Made by a program: the position numbers and the translations under genes
Part shown: positions 27,351-35,983 of the stretch, piece after piece
Position numbering within the stretch: position 1 is the first letter of the stretch
How the letters are laid out: the number at the start of each line of letters is the position of its first letter
Assembly: GCF_001742165.1 (NCBI RefSeq)
Contig: NZ_CP016443.1
Location: 620,001-684,000 of the forward strand
Source of the DNA: Burkholderia stabilis
Lineage (GTDB): Bacteria > Pseudomonadota > Gammaproteobacteria > Burkholderiales > Burkholderiaceae
Direction: 5' to 3'
Length of the DNA stretch: 64,000 bases
Notes under the pieces: generated by a model
Database searches by the model: none
Told to the model about the DNA's origin: nothing
The model's input: only the letters and a program-made list of their open reading frames with translations

Positions 27351-27824
27351 TCAACGCAAGCGTTCGAGCCGCCGATGCAGCCAGTGCGACATCACGCCCG
27401 ACGTCACGAACGAATCGAGCGTCGCGATCACGTTGATGCCGCCGATATCGTTGTCCCCCAGCAGATAGGTCACGAGCAAGACGTAGCCGAGCATCGCGCC
27501 GGTGCCCACGACGATCCCCAGCAGCACGAACCAGCGCCGCCGGATACGCGTGCCGATCGCGCCCATGATGCCGCCCGCAACCGCCGCGGGCAGGAAATAG
27601 CCGAATACGAACGACGCGACAAAAACCATCAGCGCCATGCCGGCGCAGGCTTTCAGAAGATCCCACTGCGGGCCGTGGATCACCGACCACGCGATCAGCA
27701 TCACGGACGGCCAGACCAGCGCCGCGACGAGCGGTCCGCCGAACGCAAACGACAAACAACCGAACACAACGGGACTGGACGCGCGCAGCGGTTTGCGCGG
27801 CGGACGATCGACGGTGGCACTCAT
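27351..27824 (-). CDS. Small integral membrane protein, unknown function
   Basis: 157 residues from ATG 27824, with four clear hydrophobic segments (PVVFGCLSFAFGGPLVAALVW, ACAGMALMVFVASFVFGYFL, AAVAGGIMGAIG, WFVLLGIVVGTGAMLGYVLLV) and a positively charged C-terminus (HRRLERLR). No family recognised. The frame continues upstream to 27926, but that extension is not protein-like. It is convergent with the Pal-like gene. I can say only that it is likely an inner-membrane protein. Confidence 0.6.
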   Translation of the reverse strand: MSATVDRPPRKPLRASSPVVFGCLSFAFGGPLVAALVWPSVMLIAWSVIHGPQWDLLKACAGMALMVFVASFVFGYFLPAAVAGGIMGAIGTRIRRRWFVLLGIVVGTGAMLGYVLLVTYLLGDNDIGGINVIATLDSFVTSGVMSHWLHRRLERLR

Positions 27825-28023
27825 GTTTTTATGTTCGTAATCGGAATGGCGGCGTGCCGGAGTGTACCAAGTCGCCGAGCCATGCATGCGATCCGGCACC
27901 ATCGCGCCACGATACGCAAAAAGCATGGAATAAACGCCCGCCGCGACGCGTTACATCATCGCGCAGGCGCCGGTTCGCACGAACCGGCCTGTGGTGCGGC
28001 CTGTGCGTCGAAAGGAGATCGAA

Positions 28024-28194
28024 ATGAAATCGGCAACATTGGCCGCGGCGCTGATCGCGGCACTGATGCTCGTGCTGTCGGCGGGATGTACGTCGTCGGG
28101 CAGCGGCGTTTCGCAGGGACCGGGCATGAGCCGGTACGGCGGCGGCGGTTCGGGAGGCAGCGGCGGTGGTGGCGGAGGTGGCAGCGGTTACTGA
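28024..28194 (+). CDS. Tiny glycine-rich lipoprotein
   Basis: 56 residues from ATG 28024, with a strong ribosome site AAAGGAGAT (28011-28019). The signal MKSATLAAALIAALMLVLSAGC ends in lipobox SAGC (Cys22). The mature part is only ~35 residues: Ser/Gly-rich, ending with a glycine-serine run (about residues 41-56) and a final Tyr. The excellent ribosome site and lipobox argue it is a real gene. Small lipoproteins of this kind are often envelope-stress or structural proteins; nothing more can be inferred. Confidence 0.72.
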   Translation: MKSATLAAALIAALMLVLSAGCTSSGSGVSQGPGMSRYGGGGSGGSGGGGGGGSGY

Positions 28195-28286
28195 CGCGCC
28201 GCCGCGAAAAAAGTCGGGGGGCGCATCGCGCGCGACATGCCGGAAACCGGCTGCATCGCACGCGACGCCCCACCCCGAGGCACGAC

Positions 28287-29546
28287 TTAACGCATGGCCT
28301 TCACGTCGGCCGGCGTGACGCTCGCGGGTTGGCCGCCCCACGTCGCGCGCAGGTAGTTCGCGAGCTGCGCGAGTTCGTCGTCGCTCAGCGTGTGCGCGAA
28401 ACCCGGCATCGGCTGCAGGTTTTCGAGGCCGGCAAACTTCTGCTCGTCGATGCCGTCGAGCATCGCGACCAGCAGGTTGCGCGGGTCGCCCTGACGCACT
28501 GTCGAGTTGCCGTTCATCGGCACCGCGACGTGCGGCTTGCCTTCACCGTTGAAGCCGTGACAGCCCGCGCAGACCGCGAGATACACCGAGCGCCCGGCCG
28601 CGAGCTGTGCGGCGTCGGCCGACACCGGCTTCACGGGTTGCGGCGCCGGAGGCGTATCGCCGAGCAGATACACGGACAGCGCGCGCAGGTCGTCCTTCGT
28701 CATGTACTGCGTGCTCAGGTGCACGACCGGATACATCTCGCCGAACGCCGAGCCTTGCGGCGCGATGCCGACGCCGAAGAACGTCTGCAGGTCCGCGCCC
28801 GTCCAGCCGCGCGCGGCAAGACCGGCCGGCGTGATGTCGGGTGCGGCCACGCGGCCGAGCGCGGCGCCCGTGAACGGTTTCGCGCTGTCGAGCTGGCCCG
28901 TGAACGCGCGCGGCGTATGGCATTCCGCGCAGTGGCCGAGCGCGCCCGCGAGATAGCGGCCGCGCTGCCAGTCGGCGGATTGCCCGACCGACGCGTCCGG
29001 CAGGCTGTCCTTCAGGAACACCATGTCCCAGAACACCATGCCGAAGCGCAGGTTGTACGGGAACTTCAGGTCGTGCGCGCGGTTTTCCTGTGCAACCGGC
29101 TTGACCGTCTTCAGGTACGCGTACATCGCGTCGGCGTCGGCGCGCGTGAGCTGCCGGTAGGACGTGTACGGCATCGACGGATACAGGCGCTTGCCCGGTG
29201 CCTTGCCGTCGTGCAGCGCGGCGTAGAAATCGTCCGCGCTCCAGTTGCCGATCCCGTGATCCTTGTCGGGCGTGATGTTCGAACCGTAGAACGTGCCGAA
29301 CGGCGATTCGAGCGCCGCGCCGCCGGCGAACGGCGCGCCGTCCTTCGCGGTGTGGCACGCCGCGCAGTCGGCGGCCTTGACGAGATAACGGCCGCGCGCG
29401 ACCTGGTCGGCGCCGGGCGCGCCGGACGCCGCGCTCGAGGCAGGCGCGTCGTGGCCGCCGCAGGCGGCGAGCAGCAGCGCGCAGGCGGCCGCGAGCGCGG
29501 GCAGGCCCGCGGCCCGCGCGACACGATGGGCGAATGTGCGTTTCAT
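28287..29546 (-). CDS. Triheme cytochrome c lipoprotein (electron acceptor subunit)
   Basis: 419 residues from ATG 29546. Lipoprotein-type signal with LAAC (Cys29). Three c-type heme sites: CAACH (61-65), CAECH (206-210) and CAGCH (326-330), the arrangement seen in the membrane cytochrome subunits of periplasmic alcohol and aldehyde dehydrogenases. Axial Met candidates follow each domain (e.g. LQPMPGFAH near the end). It takes electrons from the molybdenum/2Fe-2S enzyme encoded just upstream and passes them to the respiratory chain. The start overlaps the 2Fe-2S stop by 4 bp. Confidence 0.92.
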   Translation of the reverse strand: MKRTFAHRVARAAGLPALAAACALLLAACGGHDAPASSAASGAPGADQVARGRYLVKAADCAACHTAKDGAPFAGGAALESPFGTFYGSNITPDKDHGIGNWSADDFYAALHDGKAPGKRLYPSMPYTSYRQLTRADADAMYAYLKTVKPVAQENRAHDLKFPYNLRFGMVFWDMVFLKDSLPDASVGQSADWQRGRYLAGALGHCAECHTPRAFTGQLDSAKPFTGAALGRVAAPDITPAGLAARGWTGADLQTFFGVGIAPQGSAFGEMYPVVHLSTQYMTKDDLRALSVYLLGDTPPAPQPVKPVSADAAQLAAGRSVYLAVCAGCHGFNGEGKPHVAVPMNGNSTVRQGDPRNLLVAMLDGIDEQKFAGLENLQPMPGFAHTLSDDELAQLANYLRATWGGQPASVTPADVKAMR

Positions 29547-30229
29547 GCGGCGTCCTTCACGAGTCCCGGCGTCGTCAGCACCACGTCCTTCACGGCTTCG
29601 TAGTAGCGGACGTAGCCCGTGCAGCGGCAGATGTGCGCGTCGAGTGCCTCGGTGATCGTGCGCTCGACGTCGGCCTTCGCGACCGGTTCGCGCTTCAGGC
29701 GCTCGATCAGCACGGTCGCCGCGTTGACGAAGCCCGGCGTGCAGTAGCCGCACTGGAAGCTGAAGTGCTCGAGGAACTTCTGCTGGATCGGCGACAGCTC
29801 GACCACTTCGCCCGCGTCGTTGCGCTTCGCGTGGCCTTCGATCGTGCGGATCGAGCGGCCGTGGAAGAAGTGCGCGCCGGTGATGCAGGTGCGCATTTCC
29901 TCGCTCGTGCCGTCCGGCTTGTCGACGATCACGACACAGGCGTGGCAGATGCCCTGCCCGCAGCCGAGCCGCGAGCCGGTGAGGCCCGCGTACTCGTGCA
30001 GGAACTCGATCATCATCAGCCCTTCCGGCACCTGCATCGGGCCGACGGACTTGCCGTTGATCTTGACCGACAGCGGCTTCTGCTGGAACCGGACGAGCGG
30101 ACGCTCGACGGCGGCCGGCGCAGCAGCCGGGGCGGATGCCGGCGCAGCCGAAGCCGCGTCCGGTGCGGAAGCGCCGGTCGCAGCCGCGCTGGCGCTCGCG
30201 GCCGAAGCCGCGGTTTGGGCGGTCGTCAT
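29543..30229 (-). CDS. 2Fe-2S subunit of xanthine dehydrogenase-family enzyme
   Basis: 228 residues. An unusual ~45-residue Ala/Ser/Pro-rich N-terminal extension precedes the domain, then a plant-type ferredoxin fold with CGQGICHAC and a helical domain with CGYCTPG and CRCTGY, binding two [2Fe-2S] clusters. Homologues usually have ~150-180 residues, so the low-complexity lead is extra. It moves electrons from the molybdopterin site to cytochrome c. Overlaps both neighbours by 4 bp (ATGA at each junction). Confidence 0.92.
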   Translation of the reverse strand: MTTAQTAASAASASAAATGASAPDAASAAPASAPAAAPAAVERPLVRFQQKPLSVKINGKSVGPMQVPEGLMMIEFLHEYAGLTGSRLGCGQGICHACVVIVDKPDGTSEEMRTCITGAHFFHGRSIRTIEGHAKRNDAGEVVELSPIQQKFLEHFSFQCGYCTPGFVNAATVLIERLKREPVAKADVERTITEALDAHICRCTGYVRYYEAVKDVVLTTPGLVKDAA

Positions 30230-33117
30230 GCGAGCACCTCCTGAATCTTTTGCGGGGTCACCGGCAAGTCGGTGAAACGATGGCCGATCGCGTGCGCGAT
30301 GCCGTTCACGATCGCGCCGACGACGGGAATCATCACCACTTCGGCGACGCCCTTCGGCGGATCGGTCTCGGACAGCGGCGGCAGGATGTCGCCCGTCTGC
30401 GACCACACGGCGACGTCGGATGCGCGCGGCAGCTGGTAACGGTTGAAGTTCCACGTGCCGTTGCCGGGGCCGTCCTCGTAGAGCGGCAGGTATTCGTGCA
30501 GCGCGTGGCCGATGCCCATCGCGAGGCCGCCCTGCAACTGGCCCGACACGAGCTGCGGCGAGATCTGGTTGCCGCACTCCATGATCGAGTGATGCGTGAT
30601 CAGCTCGACCTTGCCGGTCGCTTCGTGCACGGCCAGTTCGACGAGCGTGCCGACGGCCGTGTAGTACGTGACGGCCGCGTTGTTGCGGCTCGTCGGCGGG
30701 ATGAACACGCGCTTGCGGTCCAGCACGCGGTAGCCGTTCGCGGTCGGCGGCAGCGTGCCGCGCATCGCGGTCGCGCCGGCCGGTGCGGCGGTGCCCGGCA
30801 CCGGGCCGTTGTCGTCACCCGCCTTGTCGCCCGTCTTCGGCGCGCCGACGCGCAGCGACAGCCCGTCGACCGGCAAGCGTTCGACCGTACCGCCCACTTC
30901 GAACTCGGCGTCGGTCCATTGCCAGCGGTTGAACACGTGCACGACGGCGCCGGTCGGCAGGCCGAGCGCATGCGCCTGCTTCGCGAGCTGTTCGAACGTC
31001 AGCGGCTCGAGGCCGTCGGCGGTCAGCTTGCCGTCGACCCAGCGCGCGTCCTCGATGCGGATCGTGTACGGCGCGGCCTGGCCGCCGCCGAGGCCGCGCG
31101 TCCAGATCGACATCGCGGCCGGCCACAGCCCGTAGCGGAACACCGCGCGCGCGGCTTCGCGCGTGCTGTGCGTGAAGTAGTAAGCCGAGTTCGTCGCGCT
31201 CGACGGCGATGCGTAGTTCGGCGACCAGCGCGGGTTCGCGCTGAGCCGATCCTGGTCGGCCTGCGACATCAGGTACGGATCGCCGCTCGTCTCGACCGGC
31301 AGGTCAGGCCACTCGGTCACGGCGACCTGCACGTCCGTCGCCGGGCGGCCGAGCCACTTCGCGACCGCGACGGCCTGCGACGTCGACATCCCGGTGCCGA
31401 TCTCGGCCGCCGTATGCCGCAGCGACACCTTGCCGTGCTCGTCGAATTCGACCTTCGCGAACGACGCTTCCGCGCCCGTGCCGAAGTCCTTCTGCACGCA
31501 TGCGAAGCCAACGCCGTAGCGCTTGCCCGGGTTCGCGGCCTCGAATTCGGCCTTGCGCGCGACGCGGTGCGTCCACAGCGGATGCTGCTTCGCGCGCTCC
31601 AGCACTTCATCGACGCGCAGCGCGCCGGCGGGAATCGCACCCTGCGTGTTCTTCATCCCCGAACGCAGCGCGTTGCGCAGGCGGAAATCGATCGGGTCGA
31701 TGTTCAGTTGCGCGGCGATCTCGTCGACCGCCATCTCGGTCGCGGCCATGCTCTGCAGCGTGCCGTAGCCGCGTGCGGAGCCGGCGTCGATCGCACGCGA
31801 CGCGATCGCGACCGAGGCCAGGTCGCTCTTCGGGAAGTAATAGATCGACTGCGCGGCCGTTGCGCCGACCATCGCCACCGACGGCGAGAAGTTCATGCGG
31901 CCGCCGCCGTTCGCCTCGAAGTCGCCCTTGAACGACTGCAGCAGGCCCGTGTTGCGGTCGACGGCGATCCGGTAGTGCATCTTGAACGCGTGACGCTTCA
32001 GCGACGTCTGGAACTGCTCGTAGCGGTCGTTCGCGAAACGCACCGGGCGGCCGTCGGCGTACAGCGCGCAGACGAGCCCGTAGAACGGTACGTTGAAGTG
32101 ATCCTTCGAGCCGTAGCCGACCGTGTAGCACGGGTGCACGAACAGCTTCTTCACCGGGAAGCGGCATTTCGCGACCATCGCGGCCGCGTTCTCCGCCACC
32201 TCGAGCGGCGACTGCGTCGGCACGACGAGGTGCATCGACTGCGTCGCGGCGTCGTACCAGCAGTTCGCGTTGTCGGGTTCGAGCGCGGCCGTGTCGACCG
32301 ATTGCGTGTTGTACTCGCGGTCGAACACGAGCCAGTCGGCGGACGGATGATCGAGCTCGCTGGCGATCTGTCCCGCCAGGAACATGCCCTGCTCGTCGAG
32401 CTTGCCGTGCTCCTTGCCGTCCGGCCACACCGGCAGGTGCTTGCGCATCATGCTCGGGAAGATCGGCGCGTCCTTCAGGCTCGAATAGACGTCGTCGTCA
32501 TAGGCCGTCTTGCCGCCCACGCGCACGTAGCGGAAGGTGCCCCACGGGTCGCGTTCGAGCGGGCCCGTGACCGCGCCGTAGCGGATCACGTCGTCGCGGA
32601 ACTTGAGCGCGTTCTTCGCGAAGCGGAAGCGCGCGAAGTCGTGATAGATGAGGATCGCGACCGCATGGCCGAGATACGCGGGCGTCTTGCCGGCCGGCAA
32701 CAGCATGTCGTCGCCGTAGAACGTCGGGAATGCGACGCCGTCGCGCGCGAGATCGTCGGCCGTGACCACGCGGTCCGGCTTCAGTTCGTCGCCGAGCAGC
32801 GAAAGGTCGAAACCTTCGTAGGTGCGATCGGCCTGCGTGACGCGCAGGATCAGCGCATGCGACTGCTGCTGCGGCCAGTGCGGCATGTCGGCCGCGCGGA
32901 CGTCGCGGGCGAACACTTTCGAGCCCGTGACCTTCGCGATGCCGTCGATGCGGAATTGGGGGATGCCGGTAACGCTATCCCATTTGACGGGGGTGAGGAG
33001 TTTTTCTTCGAAGAGCGCCGCGAATGCGCGGCTGCCCAGGGGCGCGACATACACTGCAACGCCCGCCAGCACGCTGGCCTTCAGAAAACCCCGCCGTGAC
33101 AGGCCGTGGTTTTTCAT
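30226..33117 (-). CDS. Molybdopterin-binding aldehyde/heterocycle dehydrogenase large subunit
   Basis: 963 residues. Tat signal MKNHGLSRRGFLKA with twin arginines (8-9), then the single-chain molybdopterin-binding fold of the isoquinoline 1-oxidoreductase/aldehyde dehydrogenase group of the xanthine dehydrogenase family: HPCYTVGYGSKDH, ANGGGRMNFSP, RGYGTLQSMAATEMAVDEIA, ending ETDPPKGVAEVVMIPVVGAIVNG. ETDPPKGVAE carries the catalytic Glu region. No FAD subunit is present; electrons go through 2Fe-2S to cytochrome c, as in periplasmic aldehyde oxidoreductases. Substrate (aldehyde or N-heterocycle) cannot be told. It starts the operon, and a palindrome lies ~95 bp upstream. Confidence 0.9.
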   Translation of the reverse strand: MKNHGLSRRGFLKASVLAGVAVYVAPLGSRAFAALFEEKLLTPVKWDSVTGIPQFRIDGIAKVTGSKVFARDVRAADMPHWPQQQSHALILRVTQADRTYEGFDLSLLGDELKPDRVVTADDLARDGVAFPTFYGDDMLLPAGKTPAYLGHAVAILIYHDFARFRFAKNALKFRDDVIRYGAVTGPLERDPWGTFRYVRVGGKTAYDDDVYSSLKDAPIFPSMMRKHLPVWPDGKEHGKLDEQGMFLAGQIASELDHPSADWLVFDREYNTQSVDTAALEPDNANCWYDAATQSMHLVVPTQSPLEVAENAAAMVAKCRFPVKKLFVHPCYTVGYGSKDHFNVPFYGLVCALYADGRPVRFANDRYEQFQTSLKRHAFKMHYRIAVDRNTGLLQSFKGDFEANGGGRMNFSPSVAMVGATAAQSIYYFPKSDLASVAIASRAIDAGSARGYGTLQSMAATEMAVDEIAAQLNIDPIDFRLRNALRSGMKNTQGAIPAGALRVDEVLERAKQHPLWTHRVARKAEFEAANPGKRYGVGFACVQKDFGTGAEASFAKVEFDEHGKVSLRHTAAEIGTGMSTSQAVAVAKWLGRPATDVQVAVTEWPDLPVETSGDPYLMSQADQDRLSANPRWSPNYASPSSATNSAYYFTHSTREAARAVFRYGLWPAAMSIWTRGLGGGQAAPYTIRIEDARWVDGKLTADGLEPLTFEQLAKQAHALGLPTGAVVHVFNRWQWTDAEFEVGGTVERLPVDGLSLRVGAPKTGDKAGDDNGPVPGTAAPAGATAMRGTLPPTANGYRVLDRKRVFIPPTSRNNAAVTYYTAVGTLVELAVHEATGKVELITHHSIMECGNQISPQLVSGQLQGGLAMGIGHALHEYLPLYEDGPGNGTWNFNRYQLPRASDVAVWSQTGDILPPLSETDPPKGVAEVVMIPVVGAIVNGIAHAIGHRFTDLPVTPQKIQEVLA

Positions 33118-33642
33118 TGGGGGAACCTCCTGATGCGGCTCGGACGGCGATCGGGTGTCGCGGCGTTCGGAGCGGCGCGCATTCTGGCATTGTTTTAGAT
33201 ATATCGCCTATAGTATTTCCCGCATGAAATACTTATTGAATTCCTTATAACGAAATTCAGCCGGGCTGCGGCGGCCGGTCGCGGCGCGCAATCAGCCGAC
33301 GATTTGCATGCGTTTGCGTAGCGCCGCACCGGCTTCATGCCGCCGGCGATGCCAGTCGTCGCGCAAGCGCGCCACGCATCGCGGCCGGTCTCCGGTCGGC
33401 CGCCGCACATCGGTCTCGTTTGCAACGATGCTGCCTTCGCGCCGTCGAATGCGCAAGACTTTCGCAGGCGTGGTTTACGACTAGCGGCCGATGCCCGCCG
33501 GCCAGTCCGGAGGCCGTGCCCGCACGCTCCGCGCCGCGCATGTTTCATGGTAATGTCGTGCGCATCCGGCCTGGCCGGTGCTTCCGCCACGTGCCGTGCG
33601 GGCGCCGCCAGCCATCGCGACATCGTGTCGAGGTCAAAAACC
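33118..33642. other. Divergent intergenic region, partly AT-rich
   Basis: 525 bp between the leftward molybdo-enzyme operon and the rightward GGDEF gene. Bases 33185-33265 are AT-rich and contain an inverted repeat (33212-33233). The rest (33270-33640) is GC-rich without a convincing gene; open frames there have no ribosome site. Confidence 0.5.
33212..33233. promoter_or_regulatory. Inverted repeat upstream of molybdo-enzyme operon
   Basis: AGTATTTC (33212-33219), 6-base centre, GAAATACT (33226-33233): perfect 8-bp arms, ~95 bp before the large-subunit start. Likely an operator; the cognate regulator is not in the window. Confidence 0.55.
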
Positions 33643-35193
33643 ATGGCAGTCAGGGCGCCTCTCCTGAACTCCGTTCTCGCCACTCCTCCCTCCGGCAACC
33701 ACCGTGTGACGGCCGCGCTTCGCCCGTCGATGCTCGTCACGCTGTTCGAGGACGTGCGCCCGATGGCGCTGTCCGGGCTCGCGAGCGGCTTCGTCGCGGC
33801 CATTGCACTGGTCCGGCTGCAGCAGCTCTGGTGTCTCGTGTGGCTCGTCGCCGACGTCAGCCTGCTCGCCGCGCGGCTCGCGATCGCGCGTGCCTATGCG
33901 GTGCAGCGCAACGTCGGCAACGATCGCGCCGAATACTGGGCGATGCGCTATGCGCCCGTGTCGCTCGCCGCCTGCTTCGTGCTCGGCCTCGGCGTGATGG
34001 GCTGCGTGGACGCCGTCGACGTCGAGCTCGGCACGTTGTCGGTGATGGTCGCGGGCGGCGTGTTCGGCGGAATCGCATCGCGCAATTCGGCGCTGCCGCG
34101 GCTCGCGATGACGCAGGTCACGCTCGGCGTGCTGCCGATCGGCGTCGGCGCGTTGCTCGCCGACCGGCCGGGCGCGTGGCTGCTGCTGCCGCCGCTCGTC
34201 ATCTATCTCGCGGCCATGCGCACGGTCGTCCAGCGCCACTACCGCGTGCTCGTCGCACTGATCGCCGCGCGCCAGCGCAACGCCGAACTCGTCGCGCGCT
34301 TCGACGCGGCACTGACCTATATGCCGCACGGCCTGTGCATGATCGACGGCGAGACGCGCGTGATCGTCGCGAACCGGCGCACCGCGCAACTGTTCGGCTC
34401 GCCGCGCGAGATCATGCTCGATACGCCGCTGCCCGACGTCGTCGCGGCACTCGGCGCAAACGCCGTGACCGATCCGGGCGACGGCGGCCTCGCCGCGCTG
34501 TGCGCCGTCTGGCTGAACCGCGAGGAACCCGCGCCGTTCGACATCGCGCTCGCCGACGGCCGCCAGCTCGAACTGACGCGCCACCGCGTGCCGGACGGCA
34601 ACGCGGTGATCATCGTCGAGGACGTCACCGCGCGCCGCCAGACCGAGCAGCACATCCGGCACCTCGCGCGACACGACGCGCTCACAGGTTTGCCGAACCG
34701 CCACGAACTGCATGCCGAGCTCAAGCGGATGCTCGCGCGTCGGCCGCGCATGCCGGGCCCCGCGCTCGCCGTCATGTATCTCGACCTCGACGGTTTCAAG
34801 GCGATCAACGACAGGTTCGGCCACCAGGCCGGCGACGAGGTGCTCACGCAGGTCGCCGAGCGGCTCGGCAAGACGCTGCCGCCCGGCGAACTGGCCGCGC
34901 GCATCGGCGGCGACGAGTTCGTCGTCGCGATCGACGACACGACGATGCAGGCGTGCTCGATCCTCGCCGCGCGGATCATCCGGCAGATCTCGGCGCCGTA
35001 CACGCTGTCGATCGGCGAGATCGTCACCCTCGGGATCAGCATCGGCATCGCGCTCGACGACGGGCACGGCTCCCCCGACGAACTGATCCGGCAGGCCGAC
35101 AGCGCGCTGTACGATGCGAAGTCGGCCGGCAAGGGCATCTACCGCTTCTATTCGAGCGGCAGCCGGCGCGTGGCACCCGCCACCGCGAACTGA
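33643..35193 (+). CDS. Membrane diguanylate cyclase (PAS-GGDEF)
   Basis: 516 residues from ATG 33643 (GAGG at 33630-33633). N-terminal membrane region with about five or six hydrophobic segments (40-195), a PAS-like domain (~220-335: ALTYMPHGLCMIDGETRVIVANRR), then GGDEF (~340-505) with the standard DALTGLPNRHEL start, DLDGFKAINDRFGHQAGDEVL and active-site GGDEF (422-426). The RxxD inhibitory site that usually sits five residues before GGDEF is absent (PGE there), so product feedback may be lost. It makes c-di-GMP to control biofilm and motility. No EAL domain. Confidence 0.9.
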   Translation: MAVRAPLLNSVLATPPSGNHRVTAALRPSMLVTLFEDVRPMALSGLASGFVAAIALVRLQQLWCLVWLVADVSLLAARLAIARAYAVQRNVGNDRAEYWAMRYAPVSLAACFVLGLGVMGCVDAVDVELGTLSVMVAGGVFGGIASRNSALPRLAMTQVTLGVLPIGVGALLADRPGAWLLLPPLVIYLAAMRTVVQRHYRVLVALIAARQRNAELVARFDAALTYMPHGLCMIDGETRVIVANRRTAQLFGSPREIMLDTPLPDVVAALGANAVTDPGDGGLAALCAVWLNREEPAPFDIALADGRQLELTRHRVPDGNAVIIVEDVTARRQTEQHIRHLARHDALTGLPNRHELHAELKRMLARRPRMPGPALAVMYLDLDGFKAINDRFGHQAGDEVLTQVAERLGKTLPPGELAARIGGDEFVVAIDDTTMQACSILAARIIRQISAPYTLSIGEIVTLGISIGIALDDGHGSPDELIRQADSALYDAKSAGKGIYRFYSSGSRRVAPATAN

Positions 35194-35454
35194 CCCGGCC
35201 GCGCTCGCACGAGCGTCCCGGCGCCGCCGTCCGCTTCCTCCCGACGATTCATTTTCGAAACGCTTTGCATGGCGCGGCGTACCCGCGCGTGGCGTTGCGT
35301 CGTTCCATGTCACGTGACGTGTTCCGTAACATCGCGGTCCGTCACGCATCGCGTTAGCCGCAGAAGCCGGCACGATCGATGCAGCGCGCGGCTTTTCATG
35401 GCTGGCACTCTTATTGCTCCCTGTCAGGGAAACAGGTTGTCAGGGAGACCCAAC

Positions 35455-35730
35455 ATGAATACCGTCGAAGTCCTCAGCCGCAACGAAACGATTGACGAAC
35501 AGGCCGTGATCGACGGCGAATCGCTGATCCGTCGGCTCGTTTCGGAACGCCGCGTGCCGGCCGCCCGCGAAGCCGCGTGCGTCGACAATCCGCCGCTGAC
35601 GCTGTACGGCGCGTTCCGTCAGGGCGTCGCCGATCACGGCATGCGTCGCGCGAATCCGTATCGCGCCGGCAGCCGTTTCTGGGCACTGTGGGAAGAAGGA
35701 CGTCTCGAAGCTGAAACATCGGGCCGCTGA
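35455..35730 (+). CDS. Small hypothetical protein
   Basis: 91 residues from ATG 35455 with a good ribosome site (AGGGAG at 35442-35447). Soluble, charged, no motif recognised; it contains ESLIRRLVSERR and a tyrosine/tryptophan-containing end (NPYRAGSRFWALWEEGRLEAE). The phrase NPYR-GS-FWALWEEG looks like the small Burkholderia proteins related to ribosome modulation factor (Rmf pattern: N-P-x-x-xxS-W-xxGW). That link is only a resemblance by eye. TGTCAGGGA occurs twice just upstream (35423-35431 and 35438-35446). Confidence 0.62.
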   Translation: MNTVEVLSRNETIDEQAVIDGESLIRRLVSERRVPAAREAACVDNPPLTLYGAFRQGVADHGMRRANPYRAGSRFWALWEEGRLEAETSGR

Positions 35731-35983
35731 GCCGTTCGCACGCGCTGCGCCTGTCGCAGCAAGGGATCGGCGCGCAACCTGACGCACGAATGCAGCCGGC
35801 CCGCGCGCCGGCATGCGTTCATCGATGCAACATCGCGCGCGGCTTCGCGTATCGGCAATGCGGTTCGCTGATGCACGTTCGCGCGCATGCCGGCCGACGG
35901 CATTCGGCATCAGCGCCCCGGTGCGGCGCGCGGCGGTCGTTTCCCGATAAGATGGCGGATTACGTTCATCGCACGATGCCGCC

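Noticed and set aside
27270..29603. 777-codon open frame across several genes
   Set aside because: Overlaps the membrane protein, lipoprotein and cytochrome genes on different strands; not protein-like.
30136..33099. Very long open frame (987 codons) on the plus strand
   Set aside because: It is antisense to the molybdopterin subunit; its Arg/His/Val-rich translation is the mirror of GC-rich coding bias and shows no domain.
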